Virus record (IMG/VR): IMGVR_UViG_3300035015_000016
Span: 1 to 36,982 of that record
Reading direction: 5' to 3' (one strand)
Source of the DNA: a virus
Length of the DNA: 36,982 nucleotides
The notes beneath the pieces are model-generated. The model made no database searches and was not told the DNA's origin. It saw only the letters and a list, made by a program, of their open reading frames with translations. A program made the translations under genes and the position numbers. This document shows positions 8,061 to 16,000 of the stretch, in pieces; position 1 is the first letter of the stretch, and each line of letters opens with the position of its first letter.

Positions 8061-8083
8061 ACGGTGATGATGATGGCTGGACA

Positions 8084-8362
8084 TCACGCACGCATCCGGG
8101 CGTGCTGGTCGACGCCGTAAAGCCGCGCATCGGGCGCAGGCGGATAGTTGCGGGGGTAGATATCGGGGCGAAGGTCGTGGCGAGAGACGCCGGTGACGCG
8201 CTCAACTTCAAGGACGTGCTCGGCGGGAAGGCGCTTTGAAGATTGCAGCCATTTCCAAACCGACGGCTGAGATACACGGCAAATTCTTGCAAGTTCTGAC
8301 TGTGATCCTGCCTTGGATACAGCAGCCGACAAAGCTTCGAAGGGGGTGATCTGGGATGGCAT
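8084..8362 (-). CDS. Cro/YdaS-like helix-turn-helix repressor
   Basis: 92 aa from ATG 8362; a longer frame to 8404 would run into the operator boxes, so the shorter start is used. Helix-turn-helix: ALSAAVSKAGSQSELARICR, then VSQPSVWKWLQSSKRLPAEH, followed by the VERVTGVSRHDLRPDIYP tail characteristic of YdaS/Cro proteins. Divergently transcribed from the CI-like repressor across an 85-bp control region. Expected to favour lytic development by repressing cI. Confidence 0.82.
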   Translation of the reverse strand: MPSQITPFEALSAAVSKAGSQSELARICRVSQPSVWKWLQSSKRLPAEHVLEVERVTGVSRHDLRPDIYPRNYPPAPDARLYGVDQHARMRA

Positions 8363-8369
8363 GGGAGTA

Positions 8370-8425
8370 TCTATAGAAAGGTCTATAGCTATGTCAATAG
8401 ACATTTCTAACTATGAATCTATAGG
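8370..8425. promoter_or_regulatory. Operator array: five TCTATAG-like boxes at 12-bp intervals
   Basis: In the AT-rich divergent cro/cI region, TCTATAG-related octamers begin at 8370 (TCTATAGA, a perfect palindrome), 8382 (TCTATAGC), 8394 (TCAATAGA), 8406 (TCTAACTA) and 8418 (TCTATAGG). Spacing is exactly 12 bp. These are the obvious binding sites for the CI-like and Cro-like proteins and overlap where both promoters must lie. Confidence 0.7.
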
Positions 8426-8447
8426 CGTGGTTATACCGTGCCTTTCC

Positions 8448-9107
8448 ATGGGATTGGGTGAACGCCTTCAAAAACAGCTTGATGCCGAGGGCATGTCGCA
8501 AGCCGAGCTTGCGAGACGAGTTGGTATATCCCAGCCCAGCATCAATCACCTGATCAAGCGAGGATCTGGCGGCTCAGCTCACCTTCACAAGATTGCTCGA
8601 GCTCTAAACACCACACCAGAGTACCTTACCGGCGAGACCGATAACCCGAGGGCTGACTTTGTCCCGGCGCCTTCAACTGACAAGGTCGCTAAAGAACTTG
8701 GCTTGGTGCCGGTTCGCGAGATCGATCTTACACTGGGGCTGGGCGCTACGTTTCTCGATGTCCCGGTGACCGAAACGATCCACCATTTCCCGCGCGAATG
8801 GCTGCGGCTCTACACTAAGTCGCCCCCGGAGCATCTGCTCTTCGCACAGGGCGTTGGCGACTCAATGGAGCCGACGATCCGAGATTTCGACCTGCTGCTT
8901 ATCGACTGCTCTCAGCGCACGCTCAACATGAGCGATAAGATCTGGGCGATTGCCTACGGCGAATGCGGCGCGGTCAAGCGCCTTCGCCCGCTGCCAGACG
9001 GCAGTGTGTCGATATTGTCCGACAATCCGAACGTGCCAGACGCTACCGCCTATGACGGTGAGATGCACCTGCTCGGCCGGGTAGTGGCGGTGGTCAGGAA
9101 GATGTGA
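8448..9107 (+). CDS. CI-like S24 phage repressor
   Basis: 219 aa from ATG 8448; the open frame upstream crosses the operator and is not used. N-terminal XRE helix-turn-helix at residues ~16-36 (MSQAELARRVGISQPSINHL). C-terminal S24/LexA-like domain with Ser139 in GVGDSMEP and Lys177 in GAVKRL, the Ser-Lys dyad of self-cleaving repressors. The linker before the dyad has no Ala-Gly scissile pair; the nearest candidate is GLGAT near residue 99. It should hold the prophage silent and be inactivated by RecA, though cleavage is uncertain. The HsdR-N-like gene follows after 19 bp, probably in one transcript. Confidence 0.9.
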   Translation: MGLGERLQKQLDAEGMSQAELARRVGISQPSINHLIKRGSGGSAHLHKIARALNTTPEYLTGETDNPRADFVPAPSTDKVAKELGLVPVREIDLTLGLGATFLDVPVTETIHHFPREWLRLYTKSPPEHLLFAQGVGDSMEPTIRDFDLLLIDCSQRTLNMSDKIWAIAYGECGAVKRLRPLPDGSVSILSDNPNVPDATAYDGEMHLLGRVVAVVRKM

Positions 9108-9126
9108 CGTTCAACAGGGGGCTGCA

Positions 9127-10176
9127 ATGGAACTTGAGGTACGAATAGAAGCGTTGGCCAAGAAGGTGCGGGATCACCGCGAAATCCTCGCTACTGAAGA
9201 GGCAGCAAAGAACGCTCTCGTGATGCCCTTCCTGCAGGCTCTCGGATACGACATATTCGATCCGGGTGAGGTAGTCCCCGAATTTACCTGCGACGTCGGC
9301 ACCAAGAAGGGTGAGAAGGTCGATTATGCGATCTGCGATGCAGGGAAAGTCCGGATGCTGGTAGAGTGCAAACCAGCCAACGGGGAGCTATCGCTCAAGC
9401 ACGCCTCCCAGCTGTTCCGCTATTTTGCAGTGACGGATGCGCGGGTCGCCCTTTTGACCAACGGCATCACCTTCAAATTCTACTCAGACATTGATCGCCC
9501 TAACACAATGGACGAGCATCCGTTCTTTACTCTGCAACTCGACGATTACCGAAAGGCGGATGTGAAGATCCTCGAGAGCTTCACGAAGGCCTTCTTCGAT
9601 GTCGAAAAGATCGTCGCGGAAGCAGGGAATCTCAAGCTGCAATCTCTGGTCTATAAAGCGCTAGCAGCTGAATTCGATTCCCCTTCCGAAGAGTTTGTCA
9701 AACTCATCGCCGGCCGGGTCTATCAGGGCATGCTCACACAAAAAGTTCGCGAAAACTTCAGGACCCTGATCACCCGTTCGCTCGCCACTTTGATCCGAGA
9801 CCAAGTCAACTCCCGGATCAACAGCGCCCTGATCGCCTCGAATCCTGAAGAGGACGTCGATGTTGCGACTGCCGAGACTTCCGACATCGAAACTACCGAA
9901 GTTGAAATCGAAGGGTTCAACATTGTCCGAGCGATCGCGGCAAGGAAGGTGAGCCCCGAACGAATCGTGATGCGGGACGCGAAATCCTATTGCGCGGTGC
10001 TGCTCGACGACAATAACCGGAAGTCTCTGGTCCGGCTTCACTTCAATAGTGAGAAGGTAAGATACCTAGGGGTCTTCAGCGGCAAGGATGAGACCCGCCA
10101 TCATGTCGATGGCCCCATCGATATCTACAAGTTCGAAAGCGAAATTTTAGCAAGGATAACAGAGCTGGAGGACTAG
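9127..10176 (+). CDS. Solitary HsdR-N-type (PD-(D/E)xK) nuclease-like protein
   Basis: 349 aa with an AGGGGG ribosome site a few nt before the ATG. Residues ~20-130 match the type I restriction HsdR N-terminal nuclease domain: TEEAAKNALVMPFLQALGYD, Asp66 in KVDYAI, and ECK at 80-82 (VECKPAN), the PD-(D/E)xK set. Middle ~130-230 is helical; the C-terminal ~100 residues form an unassigned domain. There is no helicase motor, methylase or specificity subunit nearby, so it is not a complete type I system. Its position just after cI, in the lysogeny-expressed strand, suits a superinfection-exclusion gene. Function inferred. Confidence 0.75.
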   Translation: MELEVRIEALAKKVRDHREILATEEAAKNALVMPFLQALGYDIFDPGEVVPEFTCDVGTKKGEKVDYAICDAGKVRMLVECKPANGELSLKHASQLFRYFAVTDARVALLTNGITFKFYSDIDRPNTMDEHPFFTLQLDDYRKADVKILESFTKAFFDVEKIVAEAGNLKLQSLVYKALAAEFDSPSEEFVKLIAGRVYQGMLTQKVRENFRTLITRSLATLIRDQVNSRINSALIASNPEEDVDVATAETSDIETTEVEIEGFNIVRAIAARKVSPERIVMRDAKSYCAVLLDDNNRKSLVRLHFNSEKVRYLGVFSGKDETRHHVDGPIDIYKFESEILARITELED

Positions 10177-10259
10177 CCGGCGCCTGCGGTTGGTCGTGCC
10201 GCCATGGGTGGCTGGACGATTACAGCAGCCAGCTTCGAAACTCGATTACGGAGAATAGC

Positions 10260-10556
10260 ATGAATGTAACGCGAGGCTACATCAGGCTTTCGATCGCAGT
10301 TGTAGGAACATGGGTTGCAGTCTGGGGGTCTATCGCAGCATTTGCAAACTGGCAGTGGAAAGAATGGTCCGAGGCCTTGTCTAATGAAATCAAAGCTGGC
10401 GGGCCAACTCAGACGATTCAGAGATACTCTGAAACTGCGAACGAGTATCTGGACACAGCTGTATTTGCCACAAAATGCGGCCTGCTCGCGATGCCATTAG
10501 TGCTGCTCTTTGCTCTGGGTTGGTGGGTCTTCTTGGGTTTTTCGACGAAGGATTGA
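10260..10556 (+). CDS. Small two-pass membrane protein, 98 aa
   Basis: Not recognised. An ACGGAGAA ribosome site lies before ATG 10260. Two hydrophobic segments: residues ~8-30 (YIRLSIAVVGTWVAVWGSIA) and ~68-92 (CGLLAMPLVLLFALGWWVFL), separated by ~40 polar residues. Composition is more AT-rich than the phage late genes, a sign of independent acquisition. It sits in the accessory block between the HsdR-N-like gene and gpD; membrane morons in such places often block infection or lysis, but that is inference. Confidence 0.55.
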   Translation: MNVTRGYIRLSIAVVGTWVAVWGSIAAFANWQWKEWSEALSNEIKAGGPTQTIQRYSETANEYLDTAVFATKCGLLAMPLVLLFALGWWVFLGFSTKD

Positions 10557-10670
10557 TGGATATTCGCTACTCCTAGCGCGCGAAATTGAACCTGCTTCCC
10601 CACACGCCGCCAACGCAGAGCCACTTTCAATCTTGTGAGCCGCGTCGCGGCAGTTTTCTGGACAATCTAG

Positions 10671-11207
10671 ATGGACTGGCCGTCACCTGAATTCTGGCAA
10701 ACGATCGGGTCACTTGCGGCGATCCCGGCTGCATTTTTCGCCTATCGAGGATGGAGTCTTCAACGCTCTATTGCTGACCCTTACCCAACCGCAACCTGTG
10801 AACTAAGTGCAGTCGCAGGAGAACCCGATTGGGTTCGGCTTTTCATTGGCATTACCAATCACTCTACGACTGATTGGGTTTGTTCCGCAGCAGTGATCCG
10901 GAAACCTAAAAGATTACTGATTGCAGAGGAGCATACGATGAATCCGGCGCCGGGCCCGACGATTTCGACGCCCCCAACAAGGGTCCCATTCGACCTCAGC
11001 CGCGCAAGCTCAAAAATTTCTTTAGATAAACCAGTGCCGCGGCAAGGGCTTTCCCGCCTTTGGCTGGTGGCCTATTCATCTCGGTCGAACAGATCGCGCA
11101 AAATACGGATTTCGCTCCGCATGCGTTCGATTGAGAGCAAAGAACGATACACTACGATCGACATCGTGAGGACACTTCCTGACAGAACCGCAAACGTCAC
11201 CGACTGA
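10671..11207 (+). CDS. Hypothetical accessory protein, 178 aa
   Basis: Not recognised. The N-terminal ~25 residues (PEFWQTIGSLAAIPAAFFAY) are hydrophobic enough for a single membrane anchor; the rest is polar and beta-rich with several Trp (VRLFIGITNHSTTDWVCSAA) and a basic C-terminus. The ribosome site is weak. It is convergent with gpD and ends 7 bp from it. AT-rich composition like the preceding gene suggests the two arrived together. Confidence 0.45.
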   Translation: MDWPSPEFWQTIGSLAAIPAAFFAYRGWSLQRSIADPYPTATCELSAVAGEPDWVRLFIGITNHSTTDWVCSAAVIRKPKRLLIAEEHTMNPAPGPTISTPPTRVPFDLSRASSKISLDKPVPRQGLSRLWLVAYSSRSNRSRKIRISLRMRSIESKERYTTIDIVRTLPDRTANVTD

Positions 11208-11214
11208 AGCATTG

Positions 11215-12219
11215 TCATTCTCCTAAGCTCACCAGCTTGACCCGACTGCCCATCCCGCCACCGGCGTCAAGCCTGTGCTCGACCTCGTCCACCAGCCACC
11301 GGATCCCGTCGATCTCGGGATCCCAGCCCTGCAGCGTCACCGGCGCGTTGGGTTCGATCGTAGGATCTCCTAGGGCCATCTCGTAATCGAACTCGTATTG
11401 CCCGCGCGCAGCACGGCGCGCTTCAGCGGCGGCGGCGGTGCGTGCCTCGGCCTCGCTGGCGAAGCTGCGCTTAATCCGCCTCGGGTTCGCAGCCCTCCCC
11501 TCTCTGACCGTCTTGCGCCTGGCATCATCCCGATCCTGCCACTGTGCTTCGGCCCCATCATGTTCCTCGCGATCGGCGATCCGGAAGCTCCAGCGGCTGC
11601 CATGGCGGCGGCGCAGCACCAGTGCGCCGAAGGCCTCGCCTCCGGCATTCTCGCTCGCACCCACCCGCAGGAACAGCAGCACCTTATCCTTCACCGTGGC
11701 GATCGCATCGTAGCGTTCGCCAAGATCGCGGAGGAAGGCGGCATCGCTCTTTGCGGTCTGCTCCTTAATGACCACCGGCAGGCTGGCCAGATCCGATTGC
11801 ACCCGGGCAATGTACCCATTGTCTGCCGCGATCTGGCCCAACACTGAGCCGAGGTTGGTGTCTTTCCAGCTGCGATCCCGGCGGCGGCGGAATCCTCCGG
11901 TCAGGTCCGCCGATCGCGCGCTGATCCGCAGGGTATCGGGCGGGCCGGACTTCTCTACCTGGTCGACCAGGAACCGGCCCTTGTCGACCATGCCGACCGT
12001 CACCTCCGGCCCGGCGACCCAGCCCAGCGCCAGCGTGGCATCAACACCGCGCTTGATCGTGGGCAGCATTCCATCGTGGTTTGACAAGGTGATCTCGAGC
12101 TTGTCGGCTTCCTCGCCCAGCTTCTCAGTGAAGCTCAGGCTCATCAGCCGCGGCACCAGCGTGTCGGCGTAATCGATGCCGTCGATCTCCAGCATGAAGC
12201 TAGCGGTGTTGTGCTTCAT
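11215..12219 (-). CDS. D: Phage late control D / tail hub protein
   Basis: 334 aa. The N-terminus (FMLEIDGIDYADTLVPRLMS, then KLEITLSNHDGMLP) and the TLALGWV segment match the gpD family of P2, a baseplate hub protein analogous to gp27. Last gene of the leftward late operon, overlapping the gpU stop by 4 bp (ATGA). P2 gpD is about 387 aa, so this is somewhat short but in family range. Needed for tail assembly. Confidence 0.9.
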   Translation of the reverse strand: MKHNTASFMLEIDGIDYADTLVPRLMSLSFTEKLGEEADKLEITLSNHDGMLPTIKRGVDATLALGWVAGPEVTVGMVDKGRFLVDQVEKSGPPDTLRISARSADLTGGFRRRRDRSWKDTNLGSVLGQIAADNGYIARVQSDLASLPVVIKEQTAKSDAAFLRDLGERYDAIATVKDKVLLFLRVGASENAGGEAFGALVLRRRHGSRWSFRIADREEHDGAEAQWQDRDDARRKTVREGRAANPRRIKRSFASEAEARTAAAAEARRAARGQYEFDYEMALGDPTIEPNAPVTLQGWDPEIDGIRWLVDEVEHRLDAGGGMGSRVKLVSLGE

Positions 12220-12614
12220 CGCGGCTGCTCAGGATCAACTCGCTTCAGGTCCAGCGCGAAGTCGATCACGCGGGGCCGACCGCCGGCGATGATGTGCCGC
12301 CAGCGTTCATCGACATTGAGGATCACGAAGTCGCCCAGCACCTCACCATTGCCGAGGGTCACCGGCCACGCCTCCCCCGATGCGGCCATCTCGCGTAGCC
12401 TCTCGATATCGGAATAGGTGCCCGCAATCTCGGGCACGAGCACGCCGTTGAGGGTGAGCTTCTCCTCACCCGGGCCAAGGAATTGCGCGGCGGCGCGGGC
12501 GCCATATCGTTCGTTCTCGCCCCAGCGCCATCCGGCGCGCCGCTCCAGCTCGTTGTAAGCCAAGCGCGGAATGCCGAACACAAACATGCCGATCGAGAGC
12601 AGCTGCTCATTCAT
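12216..12614 (-). CDS. U: Phage tail protein U
   Basis: 132 aa from ATG 12614. The LLSIGMFVFGIPRLAYNELERR opening and the late DFVILNVDERWRHIIAGGRPR segment are typical of gpU, a tail-completion factor. Upstream in-frame sequence to 12692 belongs to the tape measure gene in another frame and is not used. It overlaps the end of the tape measure gene by 8 bp. Confidence 0.9.
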   Translation of the reverse strand: MNEQLLSIGMFVFGIPRLAYNELERRAGWRWGENERYGARAAAQFLGPGEEKLTLNGVLVPEIAGTYSDIERLREMAASGEAWPVTLGNGEVLGDFVILNVDERWRHIIAGGRPRVIDFALDLKRVDPEQPR

Positions 12615-15600
12615 CGCGGTACGCTCCCAACCGGCTGCTGGTGCTGCGGCGTTCGATGATGTCGGCAACGCGGCGGGCGAGCTGCTCGCCATCCTCGCCA
12701 GGCTGCTGCTGGATCGTGATGTTGAGGGTCATCCCAGCGGCGGGTGCACTGGGACGAAGGGGCACGCGATCCTCTCGTTCGCGGCCCGCGACCGGCGTGG
12801 CGAACTGCGCCTGCGGTTGAAGAGCTTCCTGCCGGGCCTCAAGCTTGGCGACAGATGCCATCTGCGGAATCACCCGCATCAAAGCATCAGGCAGATCCAG
12901 CTGGCGGGCGATATCTAGATCGACCGGTAACCGCATGCGGCCAAGTGCCGGCAAGCGTGGGACAGCGGGCTCCGCGACGTCCGAACCGATTGCTAGATCA
13001 TCGGATCGGGGCAGCTGCGGCAAGGCTGGTGCGGTGATCGCCGACTGGATCCGCAGCGCCTCCATGGTCGGCAGGCGTGGCGCTTGCAGCGCGGTGATCT
13101 CTGCGCCGAACGCGAGATCATCAGGCCGGGGCAGCTGCGGCAAAGCAAGGGAAGCGATCGCCGACTGGATCCGCAGCGTCTCCATGGTCGGCAGGCGTGG
13201 CGCTTGCAGCGCGGTGATCTGTGCGCCGAACGCGAGATCATCAGGCCGGGGCAGCTGCGGCAAAACAGGGGAAGCGATCGCAGATTGGATCCGCAGCGCC
13301 TCCATGGTCGGCAGGCGTGGCGCTTGCGGCGCGGCGATCTCTGTGCCGAACGCCAGATCACCGGGCTGCGCCATAGCGGGCGCTGGCAGCGTCGGCACCG
13401 TCATGGCAGCCGCCACCGCAACCGCCATTCGCCGCGCTGCGCCCACCGCACCCGGAGCGCTGCGATCAAGGCCGATCGCCATCCCCTCTGTCATGAAGCC
13501 GCCCATTTCGGCGAACAGCCGCGAGGGCGATTTGATGCCAAGGAAGGCGCGGATGTTGTCGACCCCGCGCATCACCACCGACTTGAGTGCATTCCACACT
13601 GCACCTGGTGCCGCCTGAATGCCTCGGACCAGCCCATTGATGATCGCCCGACCATAAGACGCCATCTGTCCGCCCAGCCCCTGCAGCCACGCGATCCCTT
13701 CGCCGAAGGCCCCGCGAATCATCTGCCATGCTTGCCCGATCATGGCCGTTCCGGCGGCAAAGGCCGACCGCACCGAAGACCAATGGGTAGTCACCAGCGT
13801 TCCGATCAGGCCCAGCGGCCCGAACAGCGCTGGGAGCAGGTGGAGCTTGCCCTTAATCCATTCCCAGGCGGTGCCCATCCAGCCCATGGCCGTATCAAAC
13901 CCGGCCCGGATCGCATCCCAATTGGTGATCACCGCGTGCGCCGCCAGCCCGATCGGTCCGAACAGGCCGGGGAAGGCCATGAACTTGGCCTTGATCCATT
14001 CCCAGACGCCGCCGAGCCACCCGACAGCCGTGGCGAATGCGGCCTTGATCGTGTCCCAGTGGGTGTAGATCAGGTAAGCGGCCACGCCGATCCCGACCGC
14101 GATGGCTGTGATCCCGAGCACCATAGGGTTGGCCATCATCATGAGCCCGGCTCTCATTACCCCCTTGGCCATGAACAGCGCCGCCGTGCGTAGGAGGGTG
14201 AAGCCTTTGACCGCAGCCGTGCCAAGCCCCGATGTCATCGCGCGCGCTGCCTGGCGAAGGCGAACGAAGGACCGAGCGGCGTTGGGGAAGGCACGCACGA
14301 TGCTGCTGGCGTTCCTCCATTTGGCATAGACTCCCCAGGCGCTGGCCATCGGTCTGAGAATAGTCCCGAAGACGATCTGCAGCCCGCCCAGTGCCACCTT
14401 GGCAGCGCCGGCGCCCGCGACCAGATAAAGCAGTCCGGTGGTGAGTTGCGGATTCGCGGCCGCGAAGTCACCAACTGCGCTGGCCATTCCGGCCGCGATG
14501 GTGAGGAACTGGCTGGCGATCGGCAGTAGCTTGGTACCCAGCACCAGGGCGGTGGTCGAAAGCTGCACCCGGAACGCCTGCCAGGCGACCATGCCATCAT
14601 TCACTTCACGCTGATCGAAGGCGACATCGATCGTCCCGCTCGAGTTCGCGATCTCACCGCGGATCCTGCGGTATTCGTCCATGTTCTGGATCAGGGCGAG
14701 CAGACCCATCTGTGCCTGCTGATCCTCGACGCCCCAGCCCAGCTTTCGCATGTCGCCGCCGGTGGCCTGCTTGGCGATGACCGCGAAGGCCTCCATCGTC
14801 GTCATGCCCTGCGCCTCGAGCTTGCGAAGCGCGGACGGAAGATCGACGCCGAAGTTCTTCTGGAACGCCCGGATCGTGCCCGGCGCATTGATCTTGGCCA
14901 TCAGGTTGGCGATGTTGTTCGCCGCCTCGTCAGCCGATCCGGCGGTGTTCATCGCCACCTGCAATGCCGCGGTGAGATCAGTCACCGCCGGAACGCCGGT
15001 TTGTCCAAGCGCCTGCATCCGCGCGGTCAGCGTCGGGAACCACCGGGCCATGTCCTTGATCTCGAACGCGCCTGCATTGCTGCCAGCAGCCATGATATCG
15101 AAGGCGCGAGCGGTATCGGACAGCGGAACCTTGAGGTTGTTGATATTGGCGTAAGCCGCCGCAGCCGCATCAGCGAGCTCAACTTTGAACGCCGTGCCAA
15201 GCCGTCCGATCGGCTCCGCCAGCTTCACCGCCTGGCGGGGATCCATACCGAAGCCCGCCAGCACGTCGACCGCCGCGCGCATATCTTCGGGCAGCTGATG
15301 CGTGGCACGAGAGGCGGCGAGGATATAACCCTGCATCCGGATCAATTCAGCGTTGGTCAGCCCCGCTTTCTGCTGGAGATCGACCATCCCGCTGGAGAAC
15401 TCCATCGCGCCCTTGGTCGCGAGGATGAAAGGCGCGAGGATGGCAGCGCCTTCAACGGCGTTTTCCTGCCCCGAGGCGACCAATTCCTCCGCCCGCTGGT
15501 GCATCGCCGAGACGGTGTTATCGATCGACATGATCTGGCGCTGTCGTTCGACCGCGCCGTTCGCGCGGCTTACAGCGTCCTCGAGCGCGCGCTCCCGCTC

Positions 15601-15801
15601 GATCAGTTCGGTGACGTTCCCCGTTGCGCCTTCCAGCTCCCTGCGGAGGTCGGCAAGTTCGCGGTCGGCTGCGCGCGCCGCACGGGTGAGACGGGCGAGC
15701 GACTGCCCGCTCCGTTCCCCGAGCCCGACGATTTTCTTCAACGGCCCCGAAAGCTTGTCGACGCCGTTGAGGAGGATGGTCAGGGCAAGCTTGCGATCCA
15801 A
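12607..15801 (-). CDS. T: Tail tape measure protein
   Basis: 1064 aa from TTG 15801, chosen for the AAGGAGG ribosome site 6 nt upstream and the 1-bp gap to the E' stop; the longer frame to 15855 would read through the E' gene. Layout: N-terminal LTILLNGVDKLSGPLKKIVG, coiled coil (~20-80), the TMP core with QQKAGLT and LRKLEAQGMTT (~100-330), hydrophobic segments near ~455-485 and ~555-580, Trp-rich repeats (THWDTIKAAF, then ITNWDAIRAGF, TTHWSSVRSAF), and a Pro-rich C-terminal 40-aa repeat region. Sets tail length. P2 gpT is about 815 aa, so this tail should be longer. Confidence 0.93.
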   Translation of the reverse strand: MDRKLALTILLNGVDKLSGPLKKIVGLGERSGQSLARLTRAARAADRELADLRRELEGATGNVTELIERERALEDAVSRANGAVERQRQIMSIDNTVSAMHQRAEELVASGQENAVEGAAILAPFILATKGAMEFSSGMVDLQQKAGLTNAELIRMQGYILAASRATHQLPEDMRAAVDVLAGFGMDPRQAVKLAEPIGRLGTAFKVELADAAAAAYANINNLKVPLSDTARAFDIMAAGSNAGAFEIKDMARWFPTLTARMQALGQTGVPAVTDLTAALQVAMNTAGSADEAANNIANLMAKINAPGTIRAFQKNFGVDLPSALRKLEAQGMTTMEAFAVIAKQATGGDMRKLGWGVEDQQAQMGLLALIQNMDEYRRIRGEIANSSGTIDVAFDQREVNDGMVAWQAFRVQLSTTALVLGTKLLPIASQFLTIAAGMASAVGDFAAANPQLTTGLLYLVAGAGAAKVALGGLQIVFGTILRPMASAWGVYAKWRNASSIVRAFPNAARSFVRLRQAARAMTSGLGTAAVKGFTLLRTAALFMAKGVMRAGLMMMANPMVLGITAIAVGIGVAAYLIYTHWDTIKAAFATAVGWLGGVWEWIKAKFMAFPGLFGPIGLAAHAVITNWDAIRAGFDTAMGWMGTAWEWIKGKLHLLPALFGPLGLIGTLVTTHWSSVRSAFAAGTAMIGQAWQMIRGAFGEGIAWLQGLGGQMASYGRAIINGLVRGIQAAPGAVWNALKSVVMRGVDNIRAFLGIKSPSRLFAEMGGFMTEGMAIGLDRSAPGAVGAARRMAVAVAAAMTVPTLPAPAMAQPGDLAFGTEIAAPQAPRLPTMEALRIQSAIASPVLPQLPRPDDLAFGAQITALQAPRLPTMETLRIQSAIASLALPQLPRPDDLAFGAEITALQAPRLPTMEALRIQSAITAPALPQLPRSDDLAIGSDVAEPAVPRLPALGRMRLPVDLDIARQLDLPDALMRVIPQMASVAKLEARQEALQPQAQFATPVAGREREDRVPLRPSAPAAGMTLNITIQQQPGEDGEQLARRVADIIERRSTSSRLGAYRDE
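12985..13385 (-). repeat. Tandem 120-bp (40-aa) repeats in the tape measure gene
   Basis: Three-plus near-identical 120-bp units in frame, with matching 20-mers recurring at 13021, 13141 and 13261. Each encodes a block with APRLPTMEALRIQSAI and LPQLPRPDDLAFGAE; divergent half units flank both sides. Such in-frame tandem units can change copy number without a frameshift. Confidence 0.85.
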
Positions 15802-15802
15802 C

Positions 15803-16000
15803 TCAATCCTCCTTCCCGGCGTGCGATGCATTCCAGCGCTTGATCGCCCGCTCACGCCAGCGCAGTAGTTCCTCGAAGCTCAACCGCTCAAGCTGATCGA
15901 GCGGCCAGTGGAACACGAATGCGATGTCGGCGATCAGCTCGTCGACGTCTGATCCTGCCCCATGACCCGAGCGATCATGTCTCGGTCCGCCTTCGACATA
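15803..16000 (-). CDS. E' extension of tail assembly chaperone (made by -1 frameshift)
   Basis: Reading in the -1 frame after the slippery site gives 65 residues with no stop until 15803. The last ~45 (DVDELIADIAFVFHWPLDQL, then EELLRWRERAIKRWN) match the GpE/E' family of P2 tail chaperones. There is no good independent start, so it is expected only as the C-terminal half of a 168-aa E-E' fusion. The stop is directly before the tape measure start, as in P2, where E and E+E' load onto T. Confidence 0.85.
   Translation of the reverse strand, partial: YVEGGPRHDRSGHGAGSDVDELIADIAFVFHWPLDQLERLSFEELLRWRERAIKRWNASHAGKED

Noticed and set aside
7887-8087. 66-aa open frame between the Cro-like and CII-like genes with overlaps at both ends
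   Set aside because: His/Pro/Ala-rich composition without a domain; it crosses the 9-bp dyad and both overlaps can arise by chance. More likely a control region.
12985-13385. Possible CRISPR-like array
   Set aside because: The repeats are 120 bp, in frame and without spacers; they are protein repeats of the tape measure.
13084-14193. 369-aa plus-strand ORF across the tape measure gene
   Set aside because: It is the antisense shadow of the tape measure repeats; composition is Arg/His/Gln-rich noise.
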